Position numbers and translations under genes: made by a program | Shown: one piece after another, positions 9,701-18,799 of the stretch | How the letters are laid out: every line of letters starts with the position of its first letter | How positions within the stretch are numbered: position 1 is the first letter of the stretch | Notes under the pieces: model-generated | Database searches by the model: none | What the model saw: the letters and a program-made list of their open reading frames with translations, nothing else | What the model was told of the DNA's origin: nothing | From: Streptococcus alactolyticus | Lineage (GTDB): Bacteria; Bacillota; Bacilli; Lactobacillales; Streptococcaceae | Reading direction: 5' to 3' | DNA: 64,000 bases | Assembly (NCBI RefSeq): GCF_012277075.1 | Contig: NZ_JAAXMT010000005.1 | Location: 496,001 to 560,000 of the forward strand

Positions 9701-10412
9701 GGTCGGGAATAGCGGAAAAATCAGTATAGGTTCTAGCACCTTTCAAGAAAACCTCAGCCAGCCATTTCTTAGGATTATCCGTTGCTTGACTGAAATCATA
9801 GATTTTGTAAACAATTCCTCTAAAAGCTGTGGTATCTTTACGATTGCCAGAAAAATTACGAACTAATTTGCGGAAAATGTCTTGATTTTGCCCCGTCATG
9901 TAATCTGCAAAAAGATCTGCAAAAACGTCATTCTTGACAAGATCTTGTTCGCTCTTATCCGTCATAATGCGAAAAGTCGGTGAAATTCCTAATGTGTAGC
10001 CGTATTGGTTAACCAACTTTTGCGTAAAGGCATCCATGGTTCCAATATCAGCAGTCTGCAGAGCTAGCAGCTGCTCATTAAGATAGGTTTTTAAATCATT
10101 ATGCGTCGCTTGTTGCAAAGCTTGGCTGATTTTTTTCTCAAGACGTTCTTTTAATTCTCCCGCTGCTTTAACTGTAAAGGTCGAAATAAAGAGCTGGTCA
10201 ACAGCAATCCCACGCAAAATTTTATCAATAATGCGCTCAACCATGACGAAAGTTTTCCCAGAACCAGCCGACGCTGATACCAAAATATTGTTGCCATAGC
10301 TATAAATGGCTTCAATTTGTTCAGGTGTTCGTTTTTGCGCTTTTGATGACTGCGCCTCTTTTTGCTGTAGAGAAGAAATCGCTTCAGCCGTTAAAAATGG
10401 TTTAAAGGTCAT
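6786..10412 (-). CDS. rexA: ATP-dependent helicase/nuclease subunit A (RexA/AddA)
   Basis: Large subunit of the AddAB/RexAB enzyme that processes double-strand DNA ends for RecA-dependent repair. The 1208-residue protein has the UvrD-type helicase motifs: Walker A ASAGSGKTFV (about residue 50), DEYQD motif II, and GDIKQSIYRFRQADP. Near the C terminus, GIVDAYLILEDRLVLLDYKTDKY is the RecB-family nuclease active site. Full length for streptococcal RexA. Its start overlaps rexB by 11 nt, implying coupled translation and an equimolar complex. Confidence 0.97.
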   Translation of the reverse strand: MTFKPFLTAEAISSLQQKEAQSSKAQKRTPEQIEAIYSYGNNILVSASAGSGKTFVMVERIIDKILRGIAVDQLFISTFTVKAAGELKERLEKKISQALQQATHNDLKTYLNEQLLALQTADIGTMDAFTQKLVNQYGYTLGISPTFRIMTDKSEQDLVKNDVFADLFADYMTGQNQDIFRKLVRNFSGNRKDTTAFRGIVYKIYDFSQATDNPKKWLAEVFLKGARTYTDFSAIPDQEVVDFLACMHETANQLQDVTDLEDYKQKTAKGTPTAAYKKHLNMIEHLHEWALHFETLYGRDGLGRLATDVADLIPSSPAVTVAGVKYPIFKTLQGRLAGLKHLETIFKYQSESLPLLELLQAFMQDFSEQYLQAKIQENAFEFSDIAHFAIQILEENPDIRELYQDKYHEVMVDEYQDNNHTQERMLELLSNGHNRFMVGDIKQSIYRFRQADPQIFNQKFKDFQEHPEHGKLILLKENFRSQSEVLDTTNSVFTHLMDESVGEILYDGMHQLVAGSPAQKEAHPENKTQVLIYDTDDGGELASSPEEEQINPNEVKLVAKEIIRLHNEGGVAFEDITLLVSSRTRNDGILQTFEHYGIPLVTDGGEQNYLKSVEVMVMLDTLRALDNPLNDYALVALMRSPMFSFNEDDLARLALQTSEDETRANLYQKLEHALANQGQHAELVTPVLREKLKDFMTCFSKWRDFAKWHSLYDLIWKIYNERFYYDYVGNLPRAEQRQANLYALALRANNFEKTGFKGLSRFIRMIDRVLESENDLADVEVALPKHAVNLMTIHKSKGLEFKYVFILNIDKKFSIQDMMSPLILSRQNGAGIKYLADMREELDTDVFPTVKVSMDTLPYQLNKRELRLATLSEQMRLFYVAMTRAEKKLYLVGKASSEKLVDKYSGKSENNHLPVAEREAFMTFQDWMLAIHEAYKDLPFKVEFVTDEDLTEEKIGQIEVKSAIKPDDLSNNRQSENIAEALERLEAVAELNTKYQSAINLPSLRTPSQVKKLYELVMDTDGVDVMAKKDQVKPSFALPDFSKKAKVEATAIGSAMHELMQRISLSQKVTLEDISKALTQVSAKDEVKARIHLENVLDFFENSALGQLIQQNTDKIYREAPFAMLKEDPESKEKFVVRGIVDAYLILEDRLVLLDYKTDKYTNSEEIKDRYQGQMALYAEALSKSYHIDQVDKYLVLLGGECLEVVKL

Positions 10413-13400
10413 CTTTTTCCTCCTCTTCTTGCATCAGGCTCAAAAAGCCTTGACGTCTATCTTTTCTTGGTAATTTAAACCACTTGCGTGCGTATGGCAT
10501 GTGGCGGTCCGCTTCAAAGCGTGTGATAGCTTTTAATTGGTCACCCTTAACCGTCTTACCATCCTCACTGTAAGGATTAATCAAAAAGTATCCTTGTTTA
10601 ATTTGCTCAGCTGCTTGAAGGAATAATTTTTGATTATAAGCTAGTAAAATATCTAACTCTTCTTGCGTGTAAACAGAATCATTAAGATGATAATTTCCAT
10701 TTGATAAATAGCCTTTTTCATCTTCTAAGAACAAGCCACGATAGCGAAGTTCTTTAGACAAATTTTCCAAAATTTTCTCTGTAGTAGTTACCGATGACAA
10801 ATCTACTTTTGGCTCTTGCATGTGAAGGTACATGGCTCCAAAAATCTTATCTGATTTACTTTTAATTTTTTTATCGCGAAGTGCTTGCATATAAGTCACC
10901 AATTGCGGATTAAGACCATTGTAGAATTTTTGAATATCAAAGGTATTGTTACTTGATTTGTAATCAACCACCCCAAGACTTCCATCTGACAAACGATCCA
11001 CACGGTCAATAATGCCTCGAATACGAACTGCATTGGCAAGCATTAATTCAAAAGGTTCTTCTTCATTTTCCACCTGGATCTGAGTATCCTGACGTAAAAT
11101 GGTTGCCGTGCTTCTAGCAATATCTTCTAAGACTGTCAATGAGTAGCGGCTTTCCTCGTCTTCTTCGTAGATAAATTTGAAAGCATCTTCGGCGTTGGTT
11201 GTTTGAATAGCTCGATCTAATTTATTGTCAAACGGCTGGTTAGAAGCATCTTTCATGACCAATTCAAAGACACGATGAAGGTATGTTCCGTGATTTCTAG
11301 CATCAGGGTGAATGGTTTCAACCTCTTGTAAACCAAGCACATACTGTAAGAAATATTTGTACTGATTGTTATAGAAAGTTGTCACCGCTGATGAAGATAA
11401 ATTAATCGGCTCATCACTTGGAAAACGCGTCTCAATCACTTCATCAGAAACTGGCTTGGTCTGCATATTGTCCTTAATAAGTGGCAATTCAATACCGTCA
11501 TTTACCAGTTTTTTACGAAGATAACGTACAGCTACTGACCAGAAGGTCTGCTCTTCTTTACTAAGCTCGCGTTCTTCTTCAATAGCTAAGCGATTAACCT
11601 CAATCACACGAGATAAGAGCGCTTTATAATTCCCAATGTCTTCAGCATCTGTCGACAAACGATTTCGTCCCTTAACCAAAACAGGCACACCAAAGCTAGC
11701 TAATTCCGCAAGATAAGAAGATTCCTTATCTTCTGACTCGTTAGCAATTTGTGGCAAACTGAGCACCAATTCTTCCGTCGCTGAATTAAACAATGACAAA
11801 GCAGCAAAATGATTTTTCTTAATATTTTCACGACTAATCATATCAAAACGTTGATTGTCAGCTGTTGTCTCATTAACCTTGGCACGTTCTTCATCTGAAA
11901 TCAAGCTACGATTTTGCGCAATCTTTGGGAAATGCGACTGCGTCATGCCAAGTGCAAAGACAAATTTATTGGTATGTGGCTCAACCAAATCATAAGATTT
12001 TACAGAAACCACATCAACACTTGCTGGCACTACGCGGTACTGGGCAGCCAACATACCGCTTCTTAGAAGAGCTAAAAATTCATCCAAAGACAATTTTTCT
12101 TGTCCAAAAATCGTTTGAAATTGCTCGAGAATGCCAATAAATGTTCGCCAAACTTGCTCGTGCTTTTCCTGGTCATTTTCTGAGAAGGTAGCTACCATAC
12201 GCTCTAAATTCTCAGGCAAAGAAATAGCACCCAAGAAAGTCATCAATTTTTCAAGCAGGCTTGAGCCAAACTGCTTTTGTGCCTTAAATAAACCTAGCAA
12301 AGGCGCTATGATTTGCTCGCGCATGCAATTAATATAAGCTAAGTGTTCTTCACCCTTGTAAGCAATCGTGAACTCCTTGCCAAATTTACTTTGTCCTTTA
12401 ATATCAGCGTAAATCAGATATTGCTCAAAAAGGTCTAAATCATCTTGAGTGAAGGAACCATAAAGTCCTGTTTTCAAAAGATTAACCACATCTTCCATAC
12501 GAAAACGATAACGTTTCACGCGCTCCAAGGAATCAATAAAATGCACCAAAGGATGATCGCTCATCGACTCTGCTTTTCCAAAATAATAGGGAATTTCATA
12601 TTTATCAAAAATTTTGCCGATTTGCAGACGATAGCTATCCACATCACCCAAAAGCACCAAAATATCTTTATAGCGATAGCCTTGGTGAAGTTTATGACGA
12701 ATAGCCTTTGCCACATGCTCAACTTCTTCTTTTTGATTAATAACATTCCAGATAGCATAATGTTTCTTATCATCTTGCGTTAAGGTGATATCTGATGTTG
12801 TAAAGTCGTGCTTAGCTTCAAAGAGTTTTGACAACTTAGCAAATGCTTCTTGAGATTTTTGAGAACTCTCGACATACTCTGGCTGTGTTTGAAATTTAGC
12901 AGCCAAAGAATGCAAAAAATCCAAACTTGCCTGATAGACATTCCCAGTTGAAAATGTAGCCTTATAAGCCTTTTGACTACTGTAAGTTCCGATAATCACT
13001 TGAGCACATTTTTCCTCTAAAAGGCTGACTAAGTCTTCCTCTTCTGCTGAAAAACGAGTAAAGCCATCGATAACCAAAACAACATTTTCAAGCGCATCAT
13101 CCAAATGACCCGATGCTACCTGTTTAACAAAAAATGCAATTTTTGATTGATTTTCATACTGGTTAGCTAACAAAATGTCATTAACTGCCAAAAAGATTTT
13201 CACCAAATCTTCTTGCTTCTCAGCCGTATGCAATTCTGTCAAATCAAGCACGGTCATGTTAGCCGTTTTTAATTCCTTATACAAATCAACCAATTGCTTG
13301 ATGAAATTCGTATCTTGCTTTAAACGCCCGAAAACTTTCAAATCTGTATCAGAAAAATGAGACAGCGCACGATAAAAAATCATAGCTAAGCCATTGTCAT

Positions 13401-13644
13401 CAATCGTTTCTTTGGTCTGAGGTTCATTTAAGACAAAATAGCGCGCCATTTGAGCAAAACGTGTAATGGTAATGGCAAAAGACGCTTGGTCAGGCAAAAG
13501 TTCCAAAACTGCCCTTTCTTTTTCAAAAGACAAAGAGTTTGGAGCGATGTAGAAAACACGCTTACCAGCTTTAGCCTCTTCCATCGCTTTTCTTGCCAAA
13601 ATTTCAGTCATATCAAACTGAATATCTGTATATAATAATTTCAT
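10402..13644 (-). CDS. rexB: ATP-dependent helicase/nuclease subunit B (RexB/AddB)
   Basis: Second subunit of the RexAB end-processing enzyme. The 1080-residue protein has an N-terminal inactivated helicase-like part (no Walker A motif is visible in MKLLYTDIQFDMTEIL or after it) and a C-terminal RecB-type nuclease site (GVVDYKSSNN, about residue 890). The C-terminal end has no cysteine cluster, so the iron-sulfur cluster known from Bacillus AddB is apparently absent, as is usual in streptococci. First gene of the rexB-rexA operon, with an extended -10 at 13677. Confidence 0.97.
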   Translation of the reverse strand: MKLLYTDIQFDMTEILARKAMEEAKAGKRVFYIAPNSLSFEKERAVLELLPDQASFAITITRFAQMARYFVLNEPQTKETIDDNGLAMIFYRALSHFSDTDLKVFGRLKQDTNFIKQLVDLYKELKTANMTVLDLTELHTAEKQEDLVKIFLAVNDILLANQYENQSKIAFFVKQVASGHLDDALENVVLVIDGFTRFSAEEEDLVSLLEEKCAQVIIGTYSSQKAYKATFSTGNVYQASLDFLHSLAAKFQTQPEYVESSQKSQEAFAKLSKLFEAKHDFTTSDITLTQDDKKHYAIWNVINQKEEVEHVAKAIRHKLHQGYRYKDILVLLGDVDSYRLQIGKIFDKYEIPYYFGKAESMSDHPLVHFIDSLERVKRYRFRMEDVVNLLKTGLYGSFTQDDLDLFEQYLIYADIKGQSKFGKEFTIAYKGEEHLAYINCMREQIIAPLLGLFKAQKQFGSSLLEKLMTFLGAISLPENLERMVATFSENDQEKHEQVWRTFIGILEQFQTIFGQEKLSLDEFLALLRSGMLAAQYRVVPASVDVVSVKSYDLVEPHTNKFVFALGMTQSHFPKIAQNRSLISDEERAKVNETTADNQRFDMISRENIKKNHFAALSLFNSATEELVLSLPQIANESEDKESSYLAELASFGVPVLVKGRNRLSTDAEDIGNYKALLSRVIEVNRLAIEEERELSKEEQTFWSVAVRYLRKKLVNDGIELPLIKDNMQTKPVSDEVIETRFPSDEPINLSSSAVTTFYNNQYKYFLQYVLGLQEVETIHPDARNHGTYLHRVFELVMKDASNQPFDNKLDRAIQTTNAEDAFKFIYEEDEESRYSLTVLEDIARSTATILRQDTQIQVENEEEPFELMLANAVRIRGIIDRVDRLSDGSLGVVDYKSSNNTFDIQKFYNGLNPQLVTYMQALRDKKIKSKSDKIFGAMYLHMQEPKVDLSSVTTTEKILENLSKELRYRGLFLEDEKGYLSNGNYHLNDSVYTQEELDILLAYNQKLFLQAAEQIKQGYFLINPYSEDGKTVKGDQLKAITRFEADRHMPYARKWFKLPRKDRRQGFLSLMQEEEEKDDL

Positions 13645-13676
13645 AATAATCCTTCGTCATGTCACTAGATAATCCT

Positions 13677-13685
13677 ATTATACCA
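13677..13685 (-). promoter_or_regulatory. Extended -10 promoter for rexB-rexA
   Basis: Minus strand TGGTATAAT, 32 nt before the rexB start codon. No good -35 is visible, which is common when an extended -10 is present. Confidence 0.6.
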
Positions 13686-13715
13686 AATTCTGCTTTTGGT
13701 TTGGCCTTTTGATAA

Positions 13716-13750
13716 ACAAGAAACCACCACTACTTTCGTAGAGGTGGTTT
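13716..13750 (-). terminator. Terminator after pheT
   Basis: Stem AAACCACC...GGTGGTTT extended by CTAC/GTAG with a single mismatch and a 4-nt loop. On the minus strand it is followed by TTTCTTGTTT. It ends the pheST transcript 40 nt after pheT. Confidence 0.75.
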
Positions 13751-13790
13751 ATCTATATTAACCAAAATAGCATAATATTGTATCAAATGA

Positions 13791-16196
13791 TTAACGAACT
13801 TCTGCTCCTAGTTGTTCAACAAGGACTTTAGTGATTTTATCCATGTATTTAGTAACTTCTTCATCAGTCAAGTTATCGTTTGGATTTTGGAATGTAAGGC
13901 TGTAAGCCATTGATTTCATGCCTTCGGCGATATTAGCACCAGCATAAACGTCAAAGAGTTTGATATCTGTCAAACGTTTCACGTTAGCCGATTCAATAGC
14001 TGTAATGATGTCTTTATGCGTTGTTGTGCTTGGCAATAACAAGGCAATATCACGAGAAACTGCAGGGAATTTGGTGATGTCAACAAAAGTTTTATCCGCA
14101 GGAAGAGCTGCTTCAATCATATCCAAGTTCAATTCTGCAACATAAGTTTCAGGAATATTGTAGTTGTTAGCGGTTTGTGGGTGAACTTGTCCGACAAATC
14201 CAAGCAATTGGTCATCTAGGTAGATGGCTGCTGTACGTCCTGGGTGCATGCTGTCAAGACCTTTTTCAGCCACATAATCCACCGTCACATCAAGCTTATC
14301 AAAGAGAGCGTCCAAAATACCTTTGGCATAGAAGAAATCAACTGGAGTTGCCTTGGTTTGGAAATCTTTTTCAGCCACTAAACCAGAAATCGCAAAAGCA
14401 AAAGTGCTGATTTCATTTGGCAAATCTTCTTTTGGATTGCCTTTTTGTTCAAAGATTTTACCAATTTCGTAAATGGCAATATTGCTGTTTTTACGAGCGA
14501 CGTTGTAAGCGATGGTATCTAACATACCAGACACAATGTTTTGACGAAGCACTGAGCGTTCCACTGACATTGGCCACATTAATTCGGTCAAATGGCTTGG
14601 TTGTAAGGTAAATTCAACAGCTTTTTCAGGTGTTGTCAAGGCGTATGACACGATTTCAGTCAAACCAGCACCTTCTGCGATTGAACGCACTTTGCGGCGT
14701 AATTTTTGCGTCGCAGTCAATTCGCCTGCTGTTCCAGCAGCTTCTGGAAGGGTTGTTGGTAGATTGTCATAACCATAGATACGCGCAATTTCTTCAACCA
14801 AATCAGCTTGAATGGCAATATCCCAGCGACGACGTGGCACTGAAACAGTGAAATGTTCTGCATTGCCAGACACACCAAAGCCAAGTTTGGCAAAGACATC
14901 TTCGATATCAGCATAAGTTAAGGATGTACCCAAGCGAACGTTAACGTAATCAAGGCTTGTTGATACTTCAACGTCTGTTGTTGGAACAAAACCAGCTTCA
15001 ACACACCCAACAAGAACTTCTCCGCCTGCCAATTCATTTAGCATAGCAGCTGCAAAATCAAGGGCTTCATCAACAGTTGCGTAGTTGATGCCTTTTTCAA
15101 AACGTGATGAGCTTTCAGAACGAAGGTTCAAGCGGCTGCTGGTTTTGCGAATAGATGTGCCATCAAAGACCGCAGCTTCCAAAACAACGTTTTTAGATTG
15201 GTTATCAATTTCAGTTGCTTGTCCACCCATAACACCTGCAAGGGCAACTGGTTTGTCCGCAACAGTGATAACAAGGTCCTCATCCACCAGGTCACGTTCT
15301 TCGCCATCAAGGGTTACCAATTTTTCACCCAAACGCGCTTGACGGGCAACAATTTTGCTATCGTCAAATTTATCCAAATCAAAAGCGTGCATTGGTTGAC
15401 CAAAGTACAACAAGATGTAGTTAGTGACGTCAACCACATTGTTGATTGGGCGAATACCAGCATTCATCAAAAGGTTTTGCAACCATTGTGGGCTTGGTTT
15501 TACCGTTATATTTTCCACCACACGCGCTTTGTAAGTCAAAACCTTATCAGATTCGATAGCCACATCAATCACATCTTTGGCTGCTTTTTCAACTTCTTTT
15601 ACGTCTTTTTGTGGGAAGTGAACAGATTTGCCATAAATGGCTGCCACTTCATGAGCAACCCCACGCATTGAAAGAGCGTCCGCACGGTTTGGTGTGATTG
15701 ACAATTCAATAATCTCATCATCCAAATCAAGGTATGGGAAAATGCTATCACCTGGTTTTGCTTCTGCTGGCAAGATTTGAATACCATCTGAAAATTCTTT
15801 TGGAATGATTGAATCAGGCAAACCAAGTTCTTCTAGAGAACAAATCATCCCAAGTGATTCCATGCCACGGATTTTACCTTTTTTGATTTTGTAATTGTCT
15901 GCAATACGAGCTCCTGGAACGGCTACAATGACATTAATCCCTGCAGTCACATTTGGGGCACCACAAACGATTTGGCGCAATTCGTCATCACCTGTATCCA
16001 CTTGGCAAAGGTGCAAGTGAGTATCAGGGACATCTTCACAAGAAACCACATGACCAACGACCAATTTCGTTAAACCATCAGACGGGCTTGATACCCCCTC
16101 AACTTCAATCCCTGTTGTTGACATTTTTTCAGAAAGCTCGTGTGTTGTCACATCAACATCGACAAGCTCTTTTAACCATTTATAACTGACTAACAT
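13791..16196 (-). CDS. pheT: Phenylalanyl-tRNA synthetase beta subunit
   Basis: The 801-residue beta chain of the alpha2-beta2 PheRS. The N-terminal tRNA-binding EMAP/OB region (about 40-155, [21 protein letters not shown]), the B3/B4 editing region ([20 protein letters not shown] near 175) and the C-terminal anticodon-binding ferredoxin-like domain ([13 protein letters not shown], about 710) are recognisable. No clear ribosome binding site precedes the ATG, and a stable hairpin lies 14 nt upstream, so it may depend on readthrough from pheS translation. Confidence 0.97.
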   Translation of the reverse strand: MLVSYKWLKELVDVDVTTHELSEKMSTTGIEVEGVSSPSDGLTKLVVGHVVSCEDVPDTHLHLCQVDTGDDELRQIVCGAPNVTAGINVIVAVPGARIADNYKIKKGKIRGMESLGMICSLEELGLPDSIIPKEFSDGIQILPAEAKPGDSIFPYLDLDDEIIELSITPNRADALSMRGVAHEVAAIYGKSVHFPQKDVKEVEKAAKDVIDVAIESDKVLTYKARVVENITVKPSPQWLQNLLMNAGIRPINNVVDVTNYILLYFGQPMHAFDLDKFDDSKIVARQARLGEKLVTLDGEERDLVDEDLVITVADKPVALAGVMGGQATEIDNQSKNVVLEAAVFDGTSIRKTSSRLNLRSESSSRFEKGINYATVDEALDFAAAMLNELAGGEVLVGCVEAGFVPTTDVEVSTSLDYVNVRLGTSLTYADIEDVFAKLGFGVSGNAEHFTVSVPRRRWDIAIQADLVEEIARIYGYDNLPTTLPEAAGTAGELTATQKLRRKVRSIAEGAGLTEIVSYALTTPEKAVEFTLQPSHLTELMWPMSVERSVLRQNIVSGMLDTIAYNVARKNSNIAIYEIGKIFEQKGNPKEDLPNEISTFAFAISGLVAEKDFQTKATPVDFFYAKGILDALFDKLDVTVDYVAEKGLDSMHPGRTAAIYLDDQLLGFVGQVHPQTANNYNIPETYVAELNLDMIEAALPADKTFVDITKFPAVSRDIALLLPSTTTHKDIITAIESANVKRLTDIKLFDVYAGANIAEGMKSMAYSLTFQNPNDNLTDEEVTKYMDKITKVLVEQLGAEVR

Positions 16197-16209
16197 AATC
16201 TAATCGTTA

Positions 16210-16253
16210 AAAGCGTGTTTGCATTCAAGCAAAACTCAAATGACAAACGCTTT
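16210..16253 (-). other. Hairpin in the pheS-pheT spacer
   Basis: Minus strand AAAGCGTTTG ... CAAACACGCTTT forms a 10-bp stem with a 2-nt bulge and a loop of about 22 nt, followed by only TTTAACG, so it is not a good terminator. It stands directly before the pheT start in the 128-nt spacer and could affect mRNA processing or relative translation. Confidence 0.5.
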
Positions 16254-16324
16254 ATTCCTTTCTACTGTTTATTCTTTTAGACTGACTTTTTTGTAAATGA
16301 GCTGATTTTAATAGCTACACTTGC

Positions 16325-17371
16325 TTAAGATTTAAATTGTTCTGAAAAACGCATATCGCCTTGATAGAAACCACGAATATCGTTGATACCATAGCGAAGC
16401 ATTGCAATGCGTTCTTGACCAAGACCAAAAGCAAAGCCAGAATATTTTTCAGAGTCAACACCAGACATTTCTAAGACGCGAGGGTGAACCATTCCTGCCC
16501 CAAGAATTTCAATCCAACCTGTTTTCTTACAAACGTTACAGCCTTTACCACCACATTTGAAGCATGACACGTCCACTTCAACAGATGGCTCCGTGAATGG
16601 GAAGTAAGATGGACGAAGGCGGATTTTACGGTCTTCACCAAACATTTTTTTGATAATCATCTCAAGCGTTCCTTTAAGGTCACCCATTGAAATATTTTCG
16701 CCAACCACAAGTCCTTCGATTTGGTGGAATTGGTGGCTGTGTGTGGCATCGTCGGTGTCACGACGGAACACACGCCCTGGTGAAATCATTTTCAAAGGTC
16801 CTTTGGCAAAGTCGTGTTTGTCAAGTGTACGGGCTTGAACAGGGCTTGTGTGCGTACGAAGCAAGATTTCTTCTGTAATGTAGAAAGTGTCTTGCATATC
16901 ACGCGCTGGATGGTCTTTTGGCAAATTCATGCGTTCAAAGTTGTAGTAATCTGTTTCCACTTCAAAACCATCGACTACTTGGAAGCCCATACCGATGAAA
17001 ATGTCTTCAATATCTTCGCTGATTTGAGTCAAGACATGACGGTTACCAAGGTTCACATGGCGACCTGGCAAAGTCACATCCAAACTTTCAGATTCTAATT
17101 GAGCTTTAATTTTTGCTGCTTCAACAATTTTAGCTTGTTCTTCAAAAGCTTTTGTCAAGACGTCGCGGACTTCATTGACTTGTTTTCCAACCACTGGACG
17201 CATATCATGTGAGAGTTCTTTCAAACCTTTCAACAATTCTGTCAATGATCCTTTTTTCCCAAGAACTTGTACACGTAATTCTTGAAGTTCTTTGGCATGA
17301 TCGCCATGCATTTCAGCCAACTTGGCTTGCGTTGTTTCTTTTAATTCTTCTAATTGCGCTTGTAAATCCAT
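16325..17371 (-). CDS. pheS: Phenylalanyl-tRNA synthetase alpha subunit
   Basis: Catalytic chain of PheRS. The start [12 protein letters not shown] was chosen because it matches the family N terminus; an in-frame ATG 27 nt further upstream would add MSSIQRGNG, which overlaps the GAGAGGG ribosome binding site. The 348-residue protein has the N-terminal coiled coil (1-85) and the class II motifs: motif 1 near [26 protein letters not shown], motif 2 [19 protein letters not shown] and motif 3 [18 protein letters not shown] Cys-rich stretch [17 protein letters not shown] is conserved in streptococcal PheS. Expression is controlled by the T-box upstream. Confidence 0.97.
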   Translation of the reverse strand: MDLQAQLEELKETTQAKLAEMHGDHAKELQELRVQVLGKKGSLTELLKGLKELSHDMRPVVGKQVNEVRDVLTKAFEEQAKIVEAAKIKAQLESESLDVTLPGRHVNLGNRHVLTQISEDIEDIFIGMGFQVVDGFEVETDYYNFERMNLPKDHPARDMQDTFYITEEILLRTHTSPVQARTLDKHDFAKGPLKMISPGRVFRRDTDDATHSHQFHQIEGLVVGENISMGDLKGTLEMIIKKMFGEDRKIRLRPSYFPFTEPSVEVDVSCFKCGGKGCNVCKKTGWIEILGAGMVHPRVLEMSGVDSEKYSGFAFGLGQERIAMLRYGINDIRGFYQGDMRFSEQFKS

Positions 17372-17403
17372 TCCATTCCCTCTCTGAATACTGCTCACAA
17401 AAC

Positions 17404-17600
17404 GAAAAACGTGCCAAGCTCCATTAGCGGAGCGTTGACACGCGGTACCATCCGTTTTTTATCTGACTTGCAGACCTTAATTCTTGTCTTTTTTGGTGAG
17501 TGAATTCGCCAAACTTTCATCTAGGAAGCTTCCAGTCACGGCTCCCATTCCCTGTTAAACTGCCATAAGGGTACTACTCTCACAAGACACTATTCAATTA
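17404..17600 (-). promoter_or_regulatory. Phe-specific T-box leader
   Basis: The minus-strand leader carries the T-box sequence GGATGGTACCGCG (17441-17453), an early AGTA motif in GAGAGTAGTACCC (around 17575), and GAA followed by the specifier codon TTC (17502-17504) in GGCGAATTCACTC. TTC is a phenylalanine codon, fitting pheS. A terminator hairpin CGTGTCAACGCTCC / GGAGCTTGGCACG plus TTTTT lies at 17404-17443 and overlaps the T-box sequence, as expected for tRNA-dependent antitermination. Confidence 0.92.
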
Positions 17601-17606
17601 CAGTTT

Positions 17607-17635
17607 ATTCTAACAAATTTTAAACCATTTGACAA
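17607..17635 (-). promoter_or_regulatory. Promoter for pheST
   Basis: Minus strand -35 TTGTCA (17630-17635), 17-nt spacer ending in TGT, -10 TAGAAT (17607-17612). It places the transcription start just ahead of the T-box leader. Confidence 0.85.
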
Positions 17636-17648
17636 GATTGAAAAACGG

Positions 17649-18524
17649 CTAATTGACACTGACCTCACCAGAATAGTAATTGAAAGTCAGGCCGCTTTGG
17701 ACATTTGGAATAAAGACATTAAATTCCAAACTACCGTCTGATGATTTTGCCTCCAAATGCGTACCACTTGAGAGAATATTGTCGCCATCATAGATTAAGG
17801 TCACGCGATAACGCACACGTTTGTTTTGATCCAAAGCCTTGCGAACCTGTGATTCATAGTAATTCTGACCTGTTGAGTCTTCTGAGTTGGCTTCATTTGC
17901 CCAAGCTGTTTGCGTTGCCACATTAGCAGGATTGCTGGTTGAGGCATCAAATCCTTTTAGACCACCAACCAAAGCATAGCCCAGCAAATGCCCGCGATCA
18001 ACGGCATGGTGATAAGTTCCTGACAAGTGTTGCAATTGGTGCCAGCCAGCTGGTTTCCAAGAAGTTGAGCCATTGCCAGTTTCCTCACGGCTCTTGTATT
18101 GGCGTGTGGATTTGCTTAGCAAGGCATTCGCAACCGTCGGAACCGTTTGCCCTTGAACGGTTTTGGTTTTGTTGTTGACATAAGGCTTACTCGATACCTT
18201 GGCATTTAAAGACGTCTTGTTTTGATTCACAATATAAGCTCCAGCCCCATTCCACTCAAGCTTGTTGCCCAACTGTTCCTTGACGCTATCAGTTAAAACC
18301 GTTTCTGCTAAGGCTTGACTTGGGGCACCGTCTGTTGATTTGGATTGGTTAGACGTGATAGATGAGGCAGACGTTTCTTGCCCAGTGACCAAGGAAACCA
18401 CCTGCTGCAAGGATTGCTCGCCTGATTCTGAGGTGGTTACCCAGCCCGTCCCGATACCAATTAAGGCAACTAGTACTGCAATAATGGATTTAAACTGTTT
18501 TGATGTTTTTGATTTTTTCGCCAT
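17649..18524 (-). CDS. endA: Membrane-anchored DNA-entry nuclease EndA
   Basis: Non-specific DNA/RNA endonuclease of the beta-beta-alpha metal type. The start [13 protein letters not shown] (291 residues) follows the ribosome binding site GGAAGGAA; an in-frame start 33 nt upstream would add residues that overlap it. The N terminus has a short basic cytoplasmic stretch and one uncleaved membrane segment (about 14-33). The catalytic [13 protein letters not shown] motif is at about residue 165, and an Asn-rich helper [19 protein letters not shown] follows. In pneumococcus EndA degrades one strand during competence uptake and attacks neutrophil traps. Gene order murA-epuA-endA is conserved. Confidence 0.92.
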   Translation of the reverse strand: MAKKSKTSKQFKSIIAVLVALIGIGTGWVTTSESGEQSLQQVVSLVTGQETSASSITSNQSKSTDGAPSQALAETVLTDSVKEQLGNKLEWNGAGAYIVNQNKTSLNAKVSSKPYVNNKTKTVQGQTVPTVANALLSKSTRQYKSREETGNGSTSWKPAGWHQLQHLSGTYHHAVDRGHLLGYALVGGLKGFDASTSNPANVATQTAWANEANSEDSTGQNYYESQVRKALDQNKRVRYRVTLIYDGDNILSSGTHLEAKSSDGSLEFNVFIPNVQSGLTFNYYSGEVSVN

Positions 18525-18607
18525 AATTCCTTCCATTAAAAAAGTGGAAAACCGCATTTACTCGCATAAAGGCGATTATCCACTTTGAATTTGATAATGT
18601 GATTAAC

Positions 18608-18799
18608 CTAACCGTTTCCAGTGAATTTTCCGATAATGGACTGCCATTTATCAAGGGATAAGATGGCTAAGGGGTTCTTACCCTCTCCAAAAACGCTGTA
18701 ACCTAGCATTAAACCGATAGCTAGAAAAAGAACGCTAAGAATCACCACCACTAGAATTAAGGTTAGTTGTTTTGCAACATATTTCCAACCTGTTGTCAT
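18608..18799 (-). CDS. epuA: EpuA-type small membrane protein
   Basis: A 63-residue protein with one membrane segment (about residues 11-34, LTLILVVVILSVLFLAIGLMLGY) and a conserved C-terminal NPLAILSLDKWQSIIGKFTGN. This matches the family annotated as DNA-directed RNA polymerase subunit beta-like (EpuA), found upstream of endA in streptococci; the polymerase label is historical and I see no support for it. Its start directly abuts the murA stop, so the two genes are translationally coupled. Confidence 0.85.
   Translation of the reverse strand: MTTGWKYVAKQLTLILVVVILSVLFLAIGLMLGYSVFGEGKNPLAILSLDKWQSIIGKFTGNG

Noticed and set aside
15198..15671. Plus-strand reading frame of 157 codons
   Set aside because: It is antisense to pheT and has no protein-like features; a shadow of the real gene.
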